Source: Muriicola marianensis
GTDB lineage: Bacteria > Bacteroidota > Bacteroidia > Flavobacteriales > Flavobacteriaceae
DNA: 64,000 nucleotides
Direction of reading: 5' to 3'
Assembly (NCBI RefSeq): GCF_014638095.1
Contig: NZ_BMFH01000001.1
Coordinates: 186,001 to 250,000 of the forward strand
A program made the translations under genes and the position numbers. Of this stretch, positions 45,201 through 53,899 are shown piece by piece (position 1 is the stretch's first letter; each line of letters starts with the position of its first letter). The notes under the pieces were generated by a model, which was not told the origin of the DNA, did not search any database, and saw only the letters and a program-made list of their open reading frames with translations.

Positions 45201-46011
45201 CCTGAGAAAGGCTGTACTAGCCCTGATTTCAGGCGTATTATTATTTTTAAGTATGCTGTACTTCCTTCAAGAGAAACTAATCTTTCTTCCCGAGAAACTG
45301 CCTAAAGACTATACGTATTCTTTCCGTGAACCCTTTGAGGAATTCTACCTTGAAAGACCCGACGGTGCCAGGCTGAACGCCCTGCATTTCAAAAGGGAAG
45401 ATCCCAGAGGGGTGATCCTGTATTTTCACGGTAATGCAGGGAATCTTTCACGCTGGGGAGAGGTTGTCCAAAACCTGGTTCGGTTGAACTACGACCTGGT
45501 GGTCATGGATTACCGCACCTACGGAAAAAGCAAGGGTAAGCTCAGCGAAAAGGCGCTGCTGGAAGATGCCAGGGCATTCTATGAGTACCTGCAGCCCCTT
45601 TATAAAAGTGAGGATATCATTCTCTATGGGCGTTCACTGGGAACGGCCATGGCTTCCTACGTGGCTTCCGAAAACCAGATTTCTATACTGATCCTTGAAA
45701 CCCCCTTTCACAGTCTGCTGGATGTGGCCAGACACCGGTTCCCTGTCCTGCCCGTAGAGTCCTTTTTAAAATACCCCTTTAGGAATTATGAATTCCTTCA
45801 TGCGGTAGAGTCGCCCATTGTGATCCTGCACGGAGACCGGGATGAGGTGGTTCCCATTAAATCGGCCTATAGACTCAGGGAAAGCCTGGAGGGGAAATCC
45901 GTACAATTCATTGAGATCAAAGGGGGAGGACACAACAACCTCAGTTCTTTTCAAAGGTATCACGAAGCCCTCAGTAACATACTTCAACCTTCGTCCCAGA
46001 ACGGTCAGTAG
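45193..46011 (+). CDS. Alpha/beta hydrolase, paralogue of the upstream gene
   Basis: 272 residues, same architecture: one N-terminal membrane helix (about 9-25), HGNAGN oxyanion motif, nucleophile in LYGRSLGTAMA, acid in LHGDRDEVVPI and His in KGGGHNNLSS. Closely similar to the upstream gene throughout (EEFYLERPDGARLNAL, MDYRTYGKSKGKLSEKALLEDA), so a local duplication. Here the canonical HGNA is kept, whereas the first copy has KGNS. Overlaps the upstream gene by 8 nt. Confidence 0.9.
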   Translation: MRSLRKAVLALISGVLLFLSMLYFLQEKLIFLPEKLPKDYTYSFREPFEEFYLERPDGARLNALHFKREDPRGVILYFHGNAGNLSRWGEVVQNLVRLNYDLVVMDYRTYGKSKGKLSEKALLEDARAFYEYLQPLYKSEDIILYGRSLGTAMASYVASENQISILILETPFHSLLDVARHRFPVLPVESFLKYPFRNYEFLHAVESPIVILHGDRDEVVPIKSAYRLRESLEGKSVQFIEIKGGGHNNLSSFQRYHEALSNILQPSSQNGQ

Positions 46012-46094
46012 TAAGGCATACTCTCCTTTTTTACACGGTCACCTTAACATTTGAACTGTGCTTTAACACTACTTTATACTAATAATTCTAAATT

Positions 46095-46145
46095 CCTGTT
46101 AATCCCTGTTAAATGGCTTGACACAGGACATAAAAAGCTTATATT
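46095..46145 (+). promoter_or_regulatory. Possible dps control region
   Basis: Two direct repeats CCTGTTAA at 46095-46102 and 46105-46112 (10-bp period, one helical turn) lie just upstream of TTGACA (46118-46123), a 16-nt spacer and TATATT (46140-46145). The latter resembles an enterobacterial-type promoter, unusual in this group. The region is 120 nt before the dps ATG in a 254-nt gap. Function is inferred only. Confidence 0.3.
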
Positions 46146-46265
46146 CAAATAGTTGGTTTTAATAAATACATTTTTTCTTTAAGGGCATTCGCCCGCTTCT
46201 GGCCTCTTACCTTGGCCAAAAACAACTCCAACAATACATTTTCATTAACATAAAAATCCTATTGA

Positions 46266-46766
46266 ATGAACTATTTGAATATCAAAGAAGAACAATTATT
46301 GCCTGTAGTGATAGAATTGAATACCCTATTGGCAGAATATCATCTTTATTATCAAAAACTACGAAACTTCCACTGGAATATTCTCGGACAGAATTTTTTC
46401 GATCTGCACGAGCAATTTGAGACCATGTATATGGATGCCAGGGAGAAGATCGATGAGATCGCAGAACGTATCCTGACACTACGTTATCATCCCATGAGCA
46501 ATCTCAGTGCTTACCTGAAGACGGGGACCATTGAAGAAAGTACCGGGAAAAAGACCGATCGTGAAATGATCGCTGAGATCCTGAAAGCTCACAGTATTCT
46601 CCTTAAACAGATGAGCGCTGTCATCAACAAGGCAGACGAAGTAGGGGATGAGGGAACTATCGACCTTATAGGCGCCTATATCAGGGAGCTTGAAAAGACC
46701 AGCTGGATGTTGAACGCATGGAATATCGGGAAGAATGATGAATTGAAGACAGCAACCATTATCTGA
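46266..46766 (+). CDS. dps: Dps-family ferritin-like protein
   Basis: 166 residues. DNA-protecting mini-ferritin fold with intersubunit ferroxidase ligands visible: His in LRNFHWNILG and the DLHEQFETMYMDAREKIDEIAERI helix with His, Asp and Glu ligands. Forms a 12-subunit shell that oxidises and stores iron using peroxide. The N-terminus is short and not strongly basic, so DNA binding is uncertain. Preceded by a 254-nt non-coding gap. MscS-like gene follows after 46 nt. Confidence 0.93.
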   Translation: MNYLNIKEEQLLPVVIELNTLLAEYHLYYQKLRNFHWNILGQNFFDLHEQFETMYMDAREKIDEIAERILTLRYHPMSNLSAYLKTGTIEESTGKKTDREMIAEILKAHSILLKQMSAVINKADEVGDEGTIDLIGAYIRELEKTSWMLNAWNIGKNDELKTATII

Positions 46767-46812
46767 TGGATCAGCGGCATTTCAATCATTGTTTAACCTT
46801 AAATACGATATT

Positions 46813-47715
46813 ATGAAAGAAGAAGTATCATCATCCTTAGACATATTGCTGAACAGGCTCGCGGAATGGGGCAATACCCTGGTCGAGAACTTACCTAATA
46901 TGCTTCTCGCCTTAGGGGTCCTGTTGGTATCCTACTTTATGGCGAGGTATATCAGCAAGGGCGTAAGTAAGCTCGTTCAGAAACGGGTGCCCCAGAAATC
47001 CATTACCAATTTAATTTCAAACCTGACCACCGTGGTGGTAGTGCTTTTTGGCCTGTTTCTGGCCCTGAGCATTCTTGATCTCAATGATGCCCTGATGTCA
47101 TTGCTCACAGGTGCAGGGGTAGCCGGACTGGTAGTTGGTCTGGCCCTGCAGGGAGCTTTATCAAATACGATATCCGGTGTAGTCCTGTCATTCAGGAAGA
47201 ACATACGGATAGGCGACTGGGTCGAGACCAATGGCTTCGCAGGCGAAGTCGTCAAGATCAACCTCAATAATTTTATCATTAAAGAGGCGGATAACAACAA
47301 GGTCATCATCCCCAATAAAACTATCCTGGAGAACCCTTTGAAGAATTTCACACTGACAAACAAGATGCGAGTGGTACTGGGTTGTGGAGTTGGCTATGAA
47401 TCAGATCTGGACAGGGTGGAAACCCTGACTAAAAACACTGTGAAAGAATGTATTGAGCAGGTAGAATCAGCAGACGATGTCGAATTCTATTTTGAGGAAT
47501 TCGGCGCGAGTTCCATCAATTTTATCGTCCGGTTTTATATCACCAGCGAGAGTGCCATCGAAAAACTCCGGGCCAAAAACACGGTCATTAAGGCGATTAA
47601 AAAGGCCTTCGACAAGGAAGGAATCAATATTCCTTTCCCGATTCGAACGTTAGAATTCAGTACTGGTTTGGACCTAAATGCCAAGAAAGTAGCCGAAGCG
47701 TTTTCTACCAACTAA
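46813..47715 (+). CDS. Small-conductance mechanosensitive channel (MscS family)
   Basis: 300 residues from the ATG at 46813; a TTG 24 nt upstream is in frame but gives an atypical start. Three membrane helices (about 20-40, 60-85 and 88-115); the third has the Gly/Ala-rich pore pattern GAGVAGLVVGLALQGALSNTISG. The beta domain follows (IRIGDWVETNGFAGEVVKI, then TIIPNKTIL-like VIIPNKTILENP), then an alpha/beta C-terminal domain. Releases solutes on hypo-osmotic shock. Confidence 0.93.
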   Translation: MKEEVSSSLDILLNRLAEWGNTLVENLPNMLLALGVLLVSYFMARYISKGVSKLVQKRVPQKSITNLISNLTTVVVVLFGLFLALSILDLNDALMSLLTGAGVAGLVVGLALQGALSNTISGVVLSFRKNIRIGDWVETNGFAGEVVKINLNNFIIKEADNNKVIIPNKTILENPLKNFTLTNKMRVVLGCGVGYESDLDRVETLTKNTVKECIEQVESADDVEFYFEEFGASSINFIVRFYITSESAIEKLRAKNTVIKAIKKAFDKEGINIPFPIRTLEFSTGLDLNAKKVAEAFSTN

Positions 47716-47767
47716 GGACTTGACTCAAACATTGAAATAATTTTTAATCTTAAAAATCTAAATACCT

Positions 47768-48316
47768 ATGAAATACATATATAGAAACACAATTCTTACA
47801 ACTTTCTCCATGCTGACTTTGACCTTAGGTTTTGCTCAGGAAAAGATGACCAAATCAGAAGATCGAACGTTTAGAGTTGATACGGTAGCTTCTGAAACCC
47901 TGGAGAAGACATATAAGCTTTACGACAATGGTGATCTGATCAAGAATACCGTAAGAGTCCATACAACCCAGACTCAAGCCATGCAACTGGAAAGCGAAGA
48001 CAAAGGCATGATCAATCAAGATCGGGTAATCCCGAAAAAGAAGATATTTAAAACTGTGAAGATTGATCTGGACCAGGACGAGGCATTTGATGAATTGATT
48101 CGTTTCAGTTACAACGCTGATGTAAAATCAGACTTTGTTCTTTTGATGAATGAAAATGAATTGTATGTAGCCGTTGGGGAAGGTGAAAATCTGATCATCT
48201 CAGAAAACACAGACCTGTCCAGGGAAGCTTTGAACATGGGTAAAGAGGTTTTTATCTTCACAGATAAGGAAGGAAATGAAATCTCTTTTAAAATAGAAGA
48301 ATACCAGATAATGTAA
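47768..48316 (+). CDS. Secreted protein of unknown function
   Basis: 182 residues. Signal peptide of about 23 residues ending LTLGFAQE, no lipobox, so probably periplasmic or outer-membrane associated. The mature part has an N-terminal polar region (YKLYDNGDLIKNTVRVHTTQ resembles a short repeat motif) and a beta-rich domain from about residue 95. No family recognised. Single gene with its own spacer and a strong terminator 61 nt after the stop codon. Confidence 0.72.
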   Translation: MKYIYRNTILTTFSMLTLTLGFAQEKMTKSEDRTFRVDTVASETLEKTYKLYDNGDLIKNTVRVHTTQTQAMQLESEDKGMINQDRVIPKKKIFKTVKIDLDQDEAFDELIRFSYNADVKSDFVLLMNENELYVAVGEGENLIISENTDLSREALNMGKEVFIFTDKEGNEISFKIEEYQIM

Positions 48317-48376
48317 TATCGAGATAGGTGAGGTGAACATTGAAGGTTCCCGAACCAGAGATATGCAACCTGCTAG

Positions 48377-48409
48377 AAAAGTGTACCATAATTTGGTACA
48401 CTTTTTTAT
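48377..48409. terminator. Bidirectional-type terminator between convergent genes
   Basis: Perfect 12-bp stem AAAAGTGTACCA/TGGTACACTTTT (48377-48388 and 48394-48405) with a 5-nt loop. T tract follows on the plus strand and A tract precedes it, so it can end both the secreted protein transcript and the cysM transcript. Confidence 0.88.
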
Positions 48410-49297
48410 TCAATCATCAAACAAATCGGATGATAGATAACGATCGCCCCTGTCACAGATAATGGAGACTACCACTCCTTCATCCAATTCCCGGGCCAGC
48501 CTCAAGGCAGCTGTGGTTGCCCCTCCGCTGCTCATGCCTGCAAAGATCCCCTCCTCCCGTGCAAGGCGCCGGGTCATCTCCTCGGCCTCCTTTTCACTGA
48601 CCTCCATGATGCGGTCTACCCTCGAGGGATCGAAGATCTTTGGCAGGTATTCCTTTGGCCATTTGCGAATCCCCGGAATACTCGAATTATCGGTCGGTTG
48701 TACCCCGACGATCTGAACAGAGCTTTTCTTTTCCTTGAGGAATGCAGAGGTACCCATGATGGTACCCGTCGTCCCCATGGAGGATACAAAATGAGTGATC
48801 TCACCCCGGGTGTCCCGCCAAATCTCGGGGCCGGTGGTTTTGAAATGGGCCTTCCAGTTGTCGTGATTGCCAAATTGGTTGACCATCAGGTACCCCTCCT
48901 TTTTCACCCTGGCTTCTGCATAGTCCCGGGCGCCTTCTATTCCTCCCTCTGAGGGTGTGAGGGTTACCTTAGCCCCATAGGCCCTCATGGTTTGGACGCG
49001 TTCTTTGGTAGCATTCTCCGGCATGACCAGCTCGATGTTCAGGCCGTAGAGTCCCGCGATCATGGCAAGGGCAATGCCCGTATTGCCGCTAGTGGCTTCA
49101 ATAAGGCGGGATTCCTTCGTAAAATCCCCTCTTTCCAGGCCGGAGGCGATCATGTTGTAGGCTGCACGGTCTTTGACGCTTCCTCCCGGATTCTGACCTT
49201 CCAGTTTGAAGTAGAGCCTTACCTCGGGATTGGTATTCAGGGACTTTGAAAGGACCAGGGGGGTATTCCCGATCAGGTCGGTGAGATTATTTGTCAT
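48410..49297 (-). CDS. cysM: Cysteine synthase B
   Basis: PLP-dependent O-acetylserine sulfhydrylase, 295 residues. The PLP lysine is Lys42 in GGSVKDRAA. Other motifs: [12 protein letters not shown], the MGTTGT phosphate loop and GISSGG-like MSSGGAT. The shorter chain and the VGVQPTD segment fit the CysM rather than the CysK branch. ATG at 49297 gives the family start [15 protein letters not shown]; an upstream extension of the frame runs over cysE and is rejected. It overlaps the end of the serine acetyltransferase gene by 11 nt, so the two enzymes are coupled. Confidence 0.94.
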   Translation of the reverse strand: MTNNLTDLIGNTPLVLSKSLNTNPEVRLYFKLEGQNPGGSVKDRAAYNMIASGLERGDFTKESRLIEATSGNTGIALAMIAGLYGLNIELVMPENATKERVQTMRAYGAKVTLTPSEGGIEGARDYAEARVKKEGYLMVNQFGNHDNWKAHFKTTGPEIWRDTRGEITHFVSSMGTTGTIMGTSAFLKEKKSSVQIVGVQPTDNSSIPGIRKWPKEYLPKIFDPSRVDRIMEVSEKEAEEMTRRLAREEGIFAGMSSGGATTAALRLARELDEGVVVSIICDRGDRYLSSDLFDD

Positions 49298-50081
49298 TTT
49301 GATGCGTTCTGATTTCGATCTCCGGATTGTGGTACACCTTGGAATTAGGAGGCACCGAACTGGTAAGCCAGGCATTTCCGCCGATGATTGAATTGGCCCC
49401 GATGACCGTTTCTCCCCCCAGGATGGTTGCGTTGGCGTAAATAGTCACATTGTTCTCTATGGTCGGGTGTCTCTTGGTATCACTCAGGTTTTTAGCCACA
49501 TAGAGTGCCCCCAACGTTACTCCCTGGTAGATCTTAACATGGTCGTGGATTACGGCGGTCTCCCCGATGACCACACCAGTGGCATGGTCTATAAAAAACG
49601 ACTTACCGATATGGGCGCCAGGGTTGATGTCGACTCCCGTCTGTCGGTGGGCGTATTCGGTCATCAGCCTGGGGACAAGGGGGAACTTCTTTTTGTACAA
49701 TTCGTGCGCGAGACGGTAGATCGCGATGGCATAGAATCCGGGATAAGCCAGGTAGACCTCTTCAATAGACAGGGATGCAGGGTCGCAATCAGCGATAGCC
49801 TGTGCATCGAGATTCAATTTTTCCAAAATCTCAGGCAAAGCCTGAAGATAGTCCTCCCAAATCGAGGAACAGGCTTTCTCCGGATCCCAGCAGGCCAGGT
49901 CGGCCAGGAGGTCGAATTTCTCCTGAAGCAATGGCAGGTTCTTATCAATGGGCGTTTCAATGTCAAAAAGGGACAGAAACAACAGGTCAGTGAAGGCTTC
50001 TGTCTCCCGCTTGAGTCTAAACCTGAGGTTGGGCTGTTTTTTGTTCTGTTTTATCTTATCTATGATCGTCCGGGTGTCCAT
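49287..50081 (-). CDS. Serine O-acetyltransferase
   Basis: First step of cysteine synthesis. 264 residues. An N-terminal helical domain (about 1-140) is followed by a left-handed beta-helix: [27 protein letters not shown] (catalytic His in IDHATG) and [23 protein letters not shown]. The C-terminus ends with [10 protein letters not shown]. EpsC-like variants of this kind are common in Bacteroidota. Makes an operon with cysM (11-nt overlap); together they turn serine into cysteine via O-acetylserine. Confidence 0.93.
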   Translation of the reverse strand: MDTRTIIDKIKQNKKQPNLRFRLKRETEAFTDLLFLSLFDIETPIDKNLPLLQEKFDLLADLACWDPEKACSSIWEDYLQALPEILEKLNLDAQAIADCDPASLSIEEVYLAYPGFYAIAIYRLAHELYKKKFPLVPRLMTEYAHRQTGVDINPGAHIGKSFFIDHATGVVIGETAVIHDHVKIYQGVTLGALYVAKNLSDTKRHPTIENNVTIYANATILGGETVIGANSIIGGNAWLTSSVPPNSKVYHNPEIEIRTHQNDK

Positions 50082-50177
50082 AAGAGCGTATTACAAATTA
50101 AAATTAACCAATAATTAAAAAGCCCCTGTCGCAAAAAGGTTAACTTTATTACAAATCTTTAAAATATATCAATTACC

Positions 50178-50858
50178 ATGGGCACTGAGAGGATTGGCAG
50201 TGAGGCGCTGGAATTTCTAAATAAGTTATCGGTCAATAACAACAGGGATTGGTTCGAAGCACACAAGAGCGAATTCAAAGCATTGGAAAAAAAAGTAAAG
50301 TCGTTTTACTCCAATCTGATGGAGGAGTTAAAAAAACACGATGACATCGAAAAGATGAAGATGTTCAGGATCTACAGGGATGTCAGATTCTCCAAGGACA
50401 AAACGCCATATAAAACTCATTTTGCAGGTTCCTTTTCAAGGGCCGGAAAGGCTTTGAGGGGAGGGTATTATCTCCGGATAAAGCCAGGGGAGACCTTTGC
50501 CGCTGCAGGCTTCTGGGAACCTAACAAGGAAGACCTGTACAGGATCAGGAAGGAGCTGGAAATGGATGCCAGTGAGTTCAGAAGTGTGATCCAGGCTGAG
50601 GACTTTCGAAACACCTGGGGTGATCTGGTGGGGGAAGAACTCAAAACGGCCCCCAAGGGATTTGACAAGGAACATCCTGATATAGACCTGATCCGGAAAA
50701 AACAATTCATCTTCGTCCGGAACTTCACCGACAAAGAGGTGCTGTCATCAGAATTCTTGTCTGAAGTAGACCGGTCCTTCAGGAATATCAGGCCTTATTT
50801 CGACCTGATGAGTGAAATCCTGACCACTGATTTGAACGGGGAATCCCTATTGCGGTAA
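50178..50858 (+). CDS. DUF2461-family protein
   Basis: 226 residues. Recognisable by the N-terminal FLNKLSVNNNRDWFEAHKSEFK motif, the FRIYRDVRFSKDKTPYKTHFAGSF core and the GGYYLRIKPGETFAAAGFWEPN strand region (TIGR02453 family). Cytoplasmic, no known enzymatic role. The 96-nt spacer to the divergent serine acetyltransferase gene is AT-rich. The gene overlaps the end of the opposite-strand gene at 50847 by 12 nt. Confidence 0.88.
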   Translation: MGTERIGSEALEFLNKLSVNNNRDWFEAHKSEFKALEKKVKSFYSNLMEELKKHDDIEKMKMFRIYRDVRFSKDKTPYKTHFAGSFSRAGKALRGGYYLRIKPGETFAAAGFWEPNKEDLYRIRKELEMDASEFRSVIQAEDFRNTWGDLVGEELKTAPKGFDKEHPDIDLIRKKQFIFVRNFTDKEVLSSEFLSEVDRSFRNIRPYFDLMSEILTTDLNGESLLR

Positions 50859-51257
50859 TTCAGCCAGGTCGAGCAGTTGCACCTGATCTTTCAATCTCTC
50901 GATGACCATATTCATCATCCGTTTGTTCAGGGCTGACGAATTCTGGATATACAATTCGTATTCCTCTACGGTGAATTGGCCGATGATCATGCCTTTGAGG
51001 GAATTTCTGAATTTCATGTCCTTTTGGATGGCATGTTCTATATATCCCAATCTTTTGGGGAGATTCAGGCCGTAGAAAACATTCTTATGCTTTTGCACAT
51101 AATTCCTGAAAGCTGCGATCAGCAGGGCGTTTTGGAATTTGATAACAGGCCTGAGGGTGGTGTTTTGGAAGCGTTCATCCCGACTCATGTCGTCATTGAT
51201 CCGGGCATTTGGGAGTTCAGGGCGTAAACTCAGGAGCTCCGAAGATCTATCGTTCAT
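50847..51257 (-). CDS. Conserved flavobacterial protein, unknown (often misnamed glyoxalase)
   Basis: 136 residues, mostly helical: MSRDERFQNTTLRPVIKFQN, then LLIAAFRNYVQKHKN and the very conserved FRNSLKGMIIGQFTVEEY and NSSALNKRMMNMVIERLK helices. Database entries in Flavobacteria often call this protein glyoxalase, but there is no vicinal-oxygen-chelate fold or metal site. No signal peptide. Divergent from nothing close; downstream end overlaps DUF2461. Function unknown. Confidence 0.72.
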   Translation of the reverse strand: MNDRSSELLSLRPELPNARINDDMSRDERFQNTTLRPVIKFQNALLIAAFRNYVQKHKNVFYGLNLPKRLGYIEHAIQKDMKFRNSLKGMIIGQFTVEEYELYIQNSSALNKRMMNMVIERLKDQVQLLDLAELPQ

Positions 51258-51353
51258 CTCTGAAGTTTTAATAAAATTAGAAAATCAAAAAGGGGAGTGG
51301 AAGCAAGCTCCAATTACTTGTTAACGGGGTTATGAACAAAGAAAACATCGGGT

Positions 51354-51875
51354 TCAGAGCAATTCCCTGGCTATATCCTCCCATGAATCCACCCTTTCAA
51401 AATGGTTCGTGTGGATGTTGTGGGGGGAGGTAAAGATCAAGGGCCTGCCGACGAAATTTTCCAGGTTGTGACTGCGGTCGTCGATCAGGACATCCCCTCT
51501 GAGGATCTGTTTATCTCCGCAAAGTATCCGGTTCTTCCAGTGGATAAATGGGAAATGTTCATCTAACCACTGATGCTTTTCGAGGAGGGAATTCGGAAAC
51601 TGCATGGCCGCCGAAGCCACGTATACCGCGTATTTTTCATTGAGCTCCCTGAGGACCTCTATACTGTTCTCTATGGGTTTCAGTCCACGGAAGAACCCTT
51701 TCTGGTAATAGTGCTGCCAGATGCTGTCCTTCCTGGATTGCGGAACCTTTTGCCACACCTCATGACCCATACATTCCTCCCGGGTAAGGTTCTCCCCAAA
51801 TTCCCGGTTGTAGTATTCGATGTGTGCGGTATAGGTGTCCGCCATCACTTCATCCATGTCCACAAAGAGGATCAT
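51354..51875 (-). CDS. 5'(3')-deoxyribonucleotidase (NT5C-like HAD phosphatase)
   Basis: 173 residues. HAD motif I is FVDMDEVMADT with nucleophile Asp6 and acid Asp8; motif II is VASAAM (Ser), and the motif III/IV region is ILCGDKQILRGDVLIDDRSHN. The layout and length fit the NT5C family that dephosphorylates deoxyribonucleoside monophosphates. Single gene. The sequence YNREFGENLT after the motif I helix is the substrate-cap region. Confidence 0.88.
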   Translation of the reverse strand: MILFVDMDEVMADTYTAHIEYYNREFGENLTREECMGHEVWQKVPQSRKDSIWQHYYQKGFFRGLKPIENSIEVLRELNEKYAVYVASAAMQFPNSLLEKHQWLDEHFPFIHWKNRILCGDKQILRGDVLIDDRSHNLENFVGRPLIFTSPHNIHTNHFERVDSWEDIARELL

Positions 51876-52064
51876 ATCTCGTAGTTTGATGCGAATTTCC
51901 TAAAATTAAAAGAAATACAATGCCCCCTTGAGATTAGTTTAACAATGCAAAAATCCGGACGGCCATAAAATGCCAAAGATGTATCAGACAGGCCGCCAAT
52001 TTGCGTACTTGACAATTCTGCTGCCCGGTTTTGCCTGGCAGGTCCGTACATCTGATAATAGTAG

Positions 52065-52072
52065 TACTTTTG
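52065..52072 (+). promoter_or_regulatory. Bacteroidota -7 element for the thioesterase gene
   Basis: TACTTTTG, an exact TAnnTTTG match 14 nt before the ATG at 52087. It supports that start and rules against the 39-residue N-terminal extension. Confidence 0.45.
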
Positions 52073-52086
52073 AAAAAAATCTACAT

Positions 52087-52485
52087 ATGCGATTTCACAC
52101 CAGAAAGTGGGTCAAACCCGAAGACCTGAATGCCAACCAGACACTGTTTGGAGGTAGATTGCTCTCCTGGATCGATGAGGAGGCAGCTCTGTACAGTATC
52201 ATCCAACTCGAAAACAAAAAAGTGGTTACCAAATACATGTCGGAGATCAACTTTATGAGTACAGCCCACCAGGGCGACATTGTGGAGATCGGGATAGAAG
52301 TCGTCAAATTCGGGAAGTCCTCCCTTGTCCTGAAATGCGAAGCCCGAAATAAAATGAACCACGAGACCATCCTGACGGTAGACAACATCATCATGGTAAA
52401 TCTGGATGAGAAGGGAAAACCCCTGCCTCACGGTAAGACCAAGGTTGAATACGTAAAGGACCGCCTGGCGGAAGAGGAAGATTAG
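52087..52485 (+). CDS. Acyl-CoA thioesterase (hotdog fold)
   Basis: 132 residues. Single hotdog domain: NANQTLFGGRLLSWIDEEAAL contains the active-site helix with the Asp and Gly-Gly pattern of the YciA/BACH type, and TAHQGDIVEIGIEVVKFGKSSLVL forms the central strands. ATG at 52087 chosen because family members begin near RFHTRKWVKPEDLNANQ and because of the -7 element just upstream. Hydrolyses acyl-CoA esters; chain-length preference unknown. Convergent with the dipeptidase gene, 1 nt between stops. Confidence 0.92.
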   Translation: MRFHTRKWVKPEDLNANQTLFGGRLLSWIDEEAALYSIIQLENKKVVTKYMSEINFMSTAHQGDIVEIGIEVVKFGKSSLVLKCEARNKMNHETILTVDNIIMVNLDEKGKPLPHGKTKVEYVKDRLAEEED

Positions 52486-52486
52486 T

Positions 52487-53770
52487 CTATTGCATTTCCC
52501 GGGCTATGGCCTGGACCTCGTCTAGCACCCTCAGCAGGTTTTCACCCCACAATTTGGCAATGTCTTCCTCTGAATACCCCCTCCGGACCAACTCATGAGT
52601 AACATTGAAGGTCTCAGAAGCGTCAGACCAGCCTTCGATTCCTCCGCCTCCGTCAAAATCGGAGCTGATCCCCACGTGGTCGATCCCTATCAGGCCAACC
52701 ATATAGTCGATGTGATCCACAAAGTCCTTTATATCTACTGGCGGTGGTGCATCAGGTCTTGTTGATGCGATTTCTTTAGCCAGGGAAACTATCCGGGGAT
52801 AGTATTCCAGATACTCTTCCCTCTGATCCGGCGGAAGGTTTCTGTATTCCCTTCTGTTGTACCAGGTGATTCCAAGGGAATCTGCCACCTGTTCGTGCAG
52901 CTTTTCCATGTAAGCCCTCCTGGCCTTGTCTTTCTCTGTGTTTAGATAGGAACTGAATGCTACGGTCTGCACCACTCCTCCGTTCTCCTTCATCCACATA
53001 AGTTGTTCATCATCCAGATTCCTGCTGTGGTCACACAAGGCGCGCGCAGAGGAGTGGGATGCGATGATAGGTGCTTTCGTCAGGGCGATGATCTGTTCCA
53101 TTGAACTCTTGGCGGGATGGGATACGTCGATCATAATACCCAGCCTATTCATCTCATATACAGCATTTTTACCCAGTTCACTTAAACCATTATGTAACCA
53201 AATACTATCCGCTTCACCCGTATTGGAATCCGCGAACTGACTGTGCCCGTTATGGGAGAGGGAGACGTATCGTGCTCCAAGGTCGTGGTACCTTTTGAAA
53301 TTCTCCAGGTCTTCTCCCATGGGATAAGCATTTTCAACCCCTATCATGGCAACGAGTTTCCCTTCGGAGTGCAACTTCCTTACGTCATCTGAATTCAGGG
53401 CCAGGCCAATTTGGTCCGGGGCGATCTCCTCGCAAAGGCGATGAATAGCATCGAACTTAGCCATGGCGTTCTTCTCAGCCCGCTTGTAAGCCGTTGGGGT
53501 CAGGGAATCCTGCCCAGTGTAGACGATCAGCCAGGCGACATCTAGACCCCCTTCTTTCATCTTTGGCAGATTTACCTGAGTCTCCAACCTTTGGGTGTAG
53601 TTTACGCTGTCAGTGAAATTACGAACATTGATGTCGTCGTGAGTGTCGATGGTGATCACTTTTGCGTGGATACGTTCCGCTTTTTCGCGCAAAGCATCTG
53701 CATTGTCCTTCTCGGCCTCTCCACAGGCGATCATCGATAAAAAACAAAAAAACAGGGTGAAATACTTCAT
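52487..53770 (-). CDS. Membrane dipeptidase (peptidase M19), lipoprotein
   Basis: 427 residues from the ATG at 53770; a longer frame to 53812 lacks a proper signal peptide. Signal peptide with lipobox FLSMIAC, so lipidated and exported. The M19 zinc site is visible: HxD in TIDTHDDINV, then Glu in GVENAYPMGEDL, His in IDVSHPAKS and SHSSARALCDHSRNL, and the C-terminal GISSDFDGGGGI. Cleaves dipeptides, often with dehydro- or D-amino acids. Divergent from the hybrid kinase operon across 129 nt. Confidence 0.93.
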   Translation of the reverse strand: MKYFTLFFCFLSMIACGEAEKDNADALREKAERIHAKVITIDTHDDINVRNFTDSVNYTQRLETQVNLPKMKEGGLDVAWLIVYTGQDSLTPTAYKRAEKNAMAKFDAIHRLCEEIAPDQIGLALNSDDVRKLHSEGKLVAMIGVENAYPMGEDLENFKRYHDLGARYVSLSHNGHSQFADSNTGEADSIWLHNGLSELGKNAVYEMNRLGIMIDVSHPAKSSMEQIIALTKAPIIASHSSARALCDHSRNLDDEQLMWMKENGGVVQTVAFSSYLNTEKDKARRAYMEKLHEQVADSLGITWYNRREYRNLPPDQREEYLEYYPRIVSLAKEIASTRPDAPPPVDIKDFVDHIDYMVGLIGIDHVGISSDFDGGGGIEGWSDASETFNVTHELVRRGYSEEDIAKLWGENLLRVLDEVQAIAREMQ

Positions 53771-53899
53771 CAGGTACGAATTAGACCTACAAATAAAGCA
53801 TTTTGACAACACATTCTACCCTGTAGATAACATTTAATTGTCCTGCCCCCTGTAAATCGGGATTTTAGTGAAGAAATCTAAACCACTTAAGACCCGATC

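Noticed and set aside
50847-51257. Annotation as glyoxalase
   Set aside because: No metal ligands or beta-alpha-beta-beta-beta repeats; the product is helical. The name appears to be propagated in databases without support.
51970-52086. 39-residue extension of the thioesterase
   Set aside because: Not hotdog-like, and a -7 promoter element lies inside it just before the ATG at 52087.
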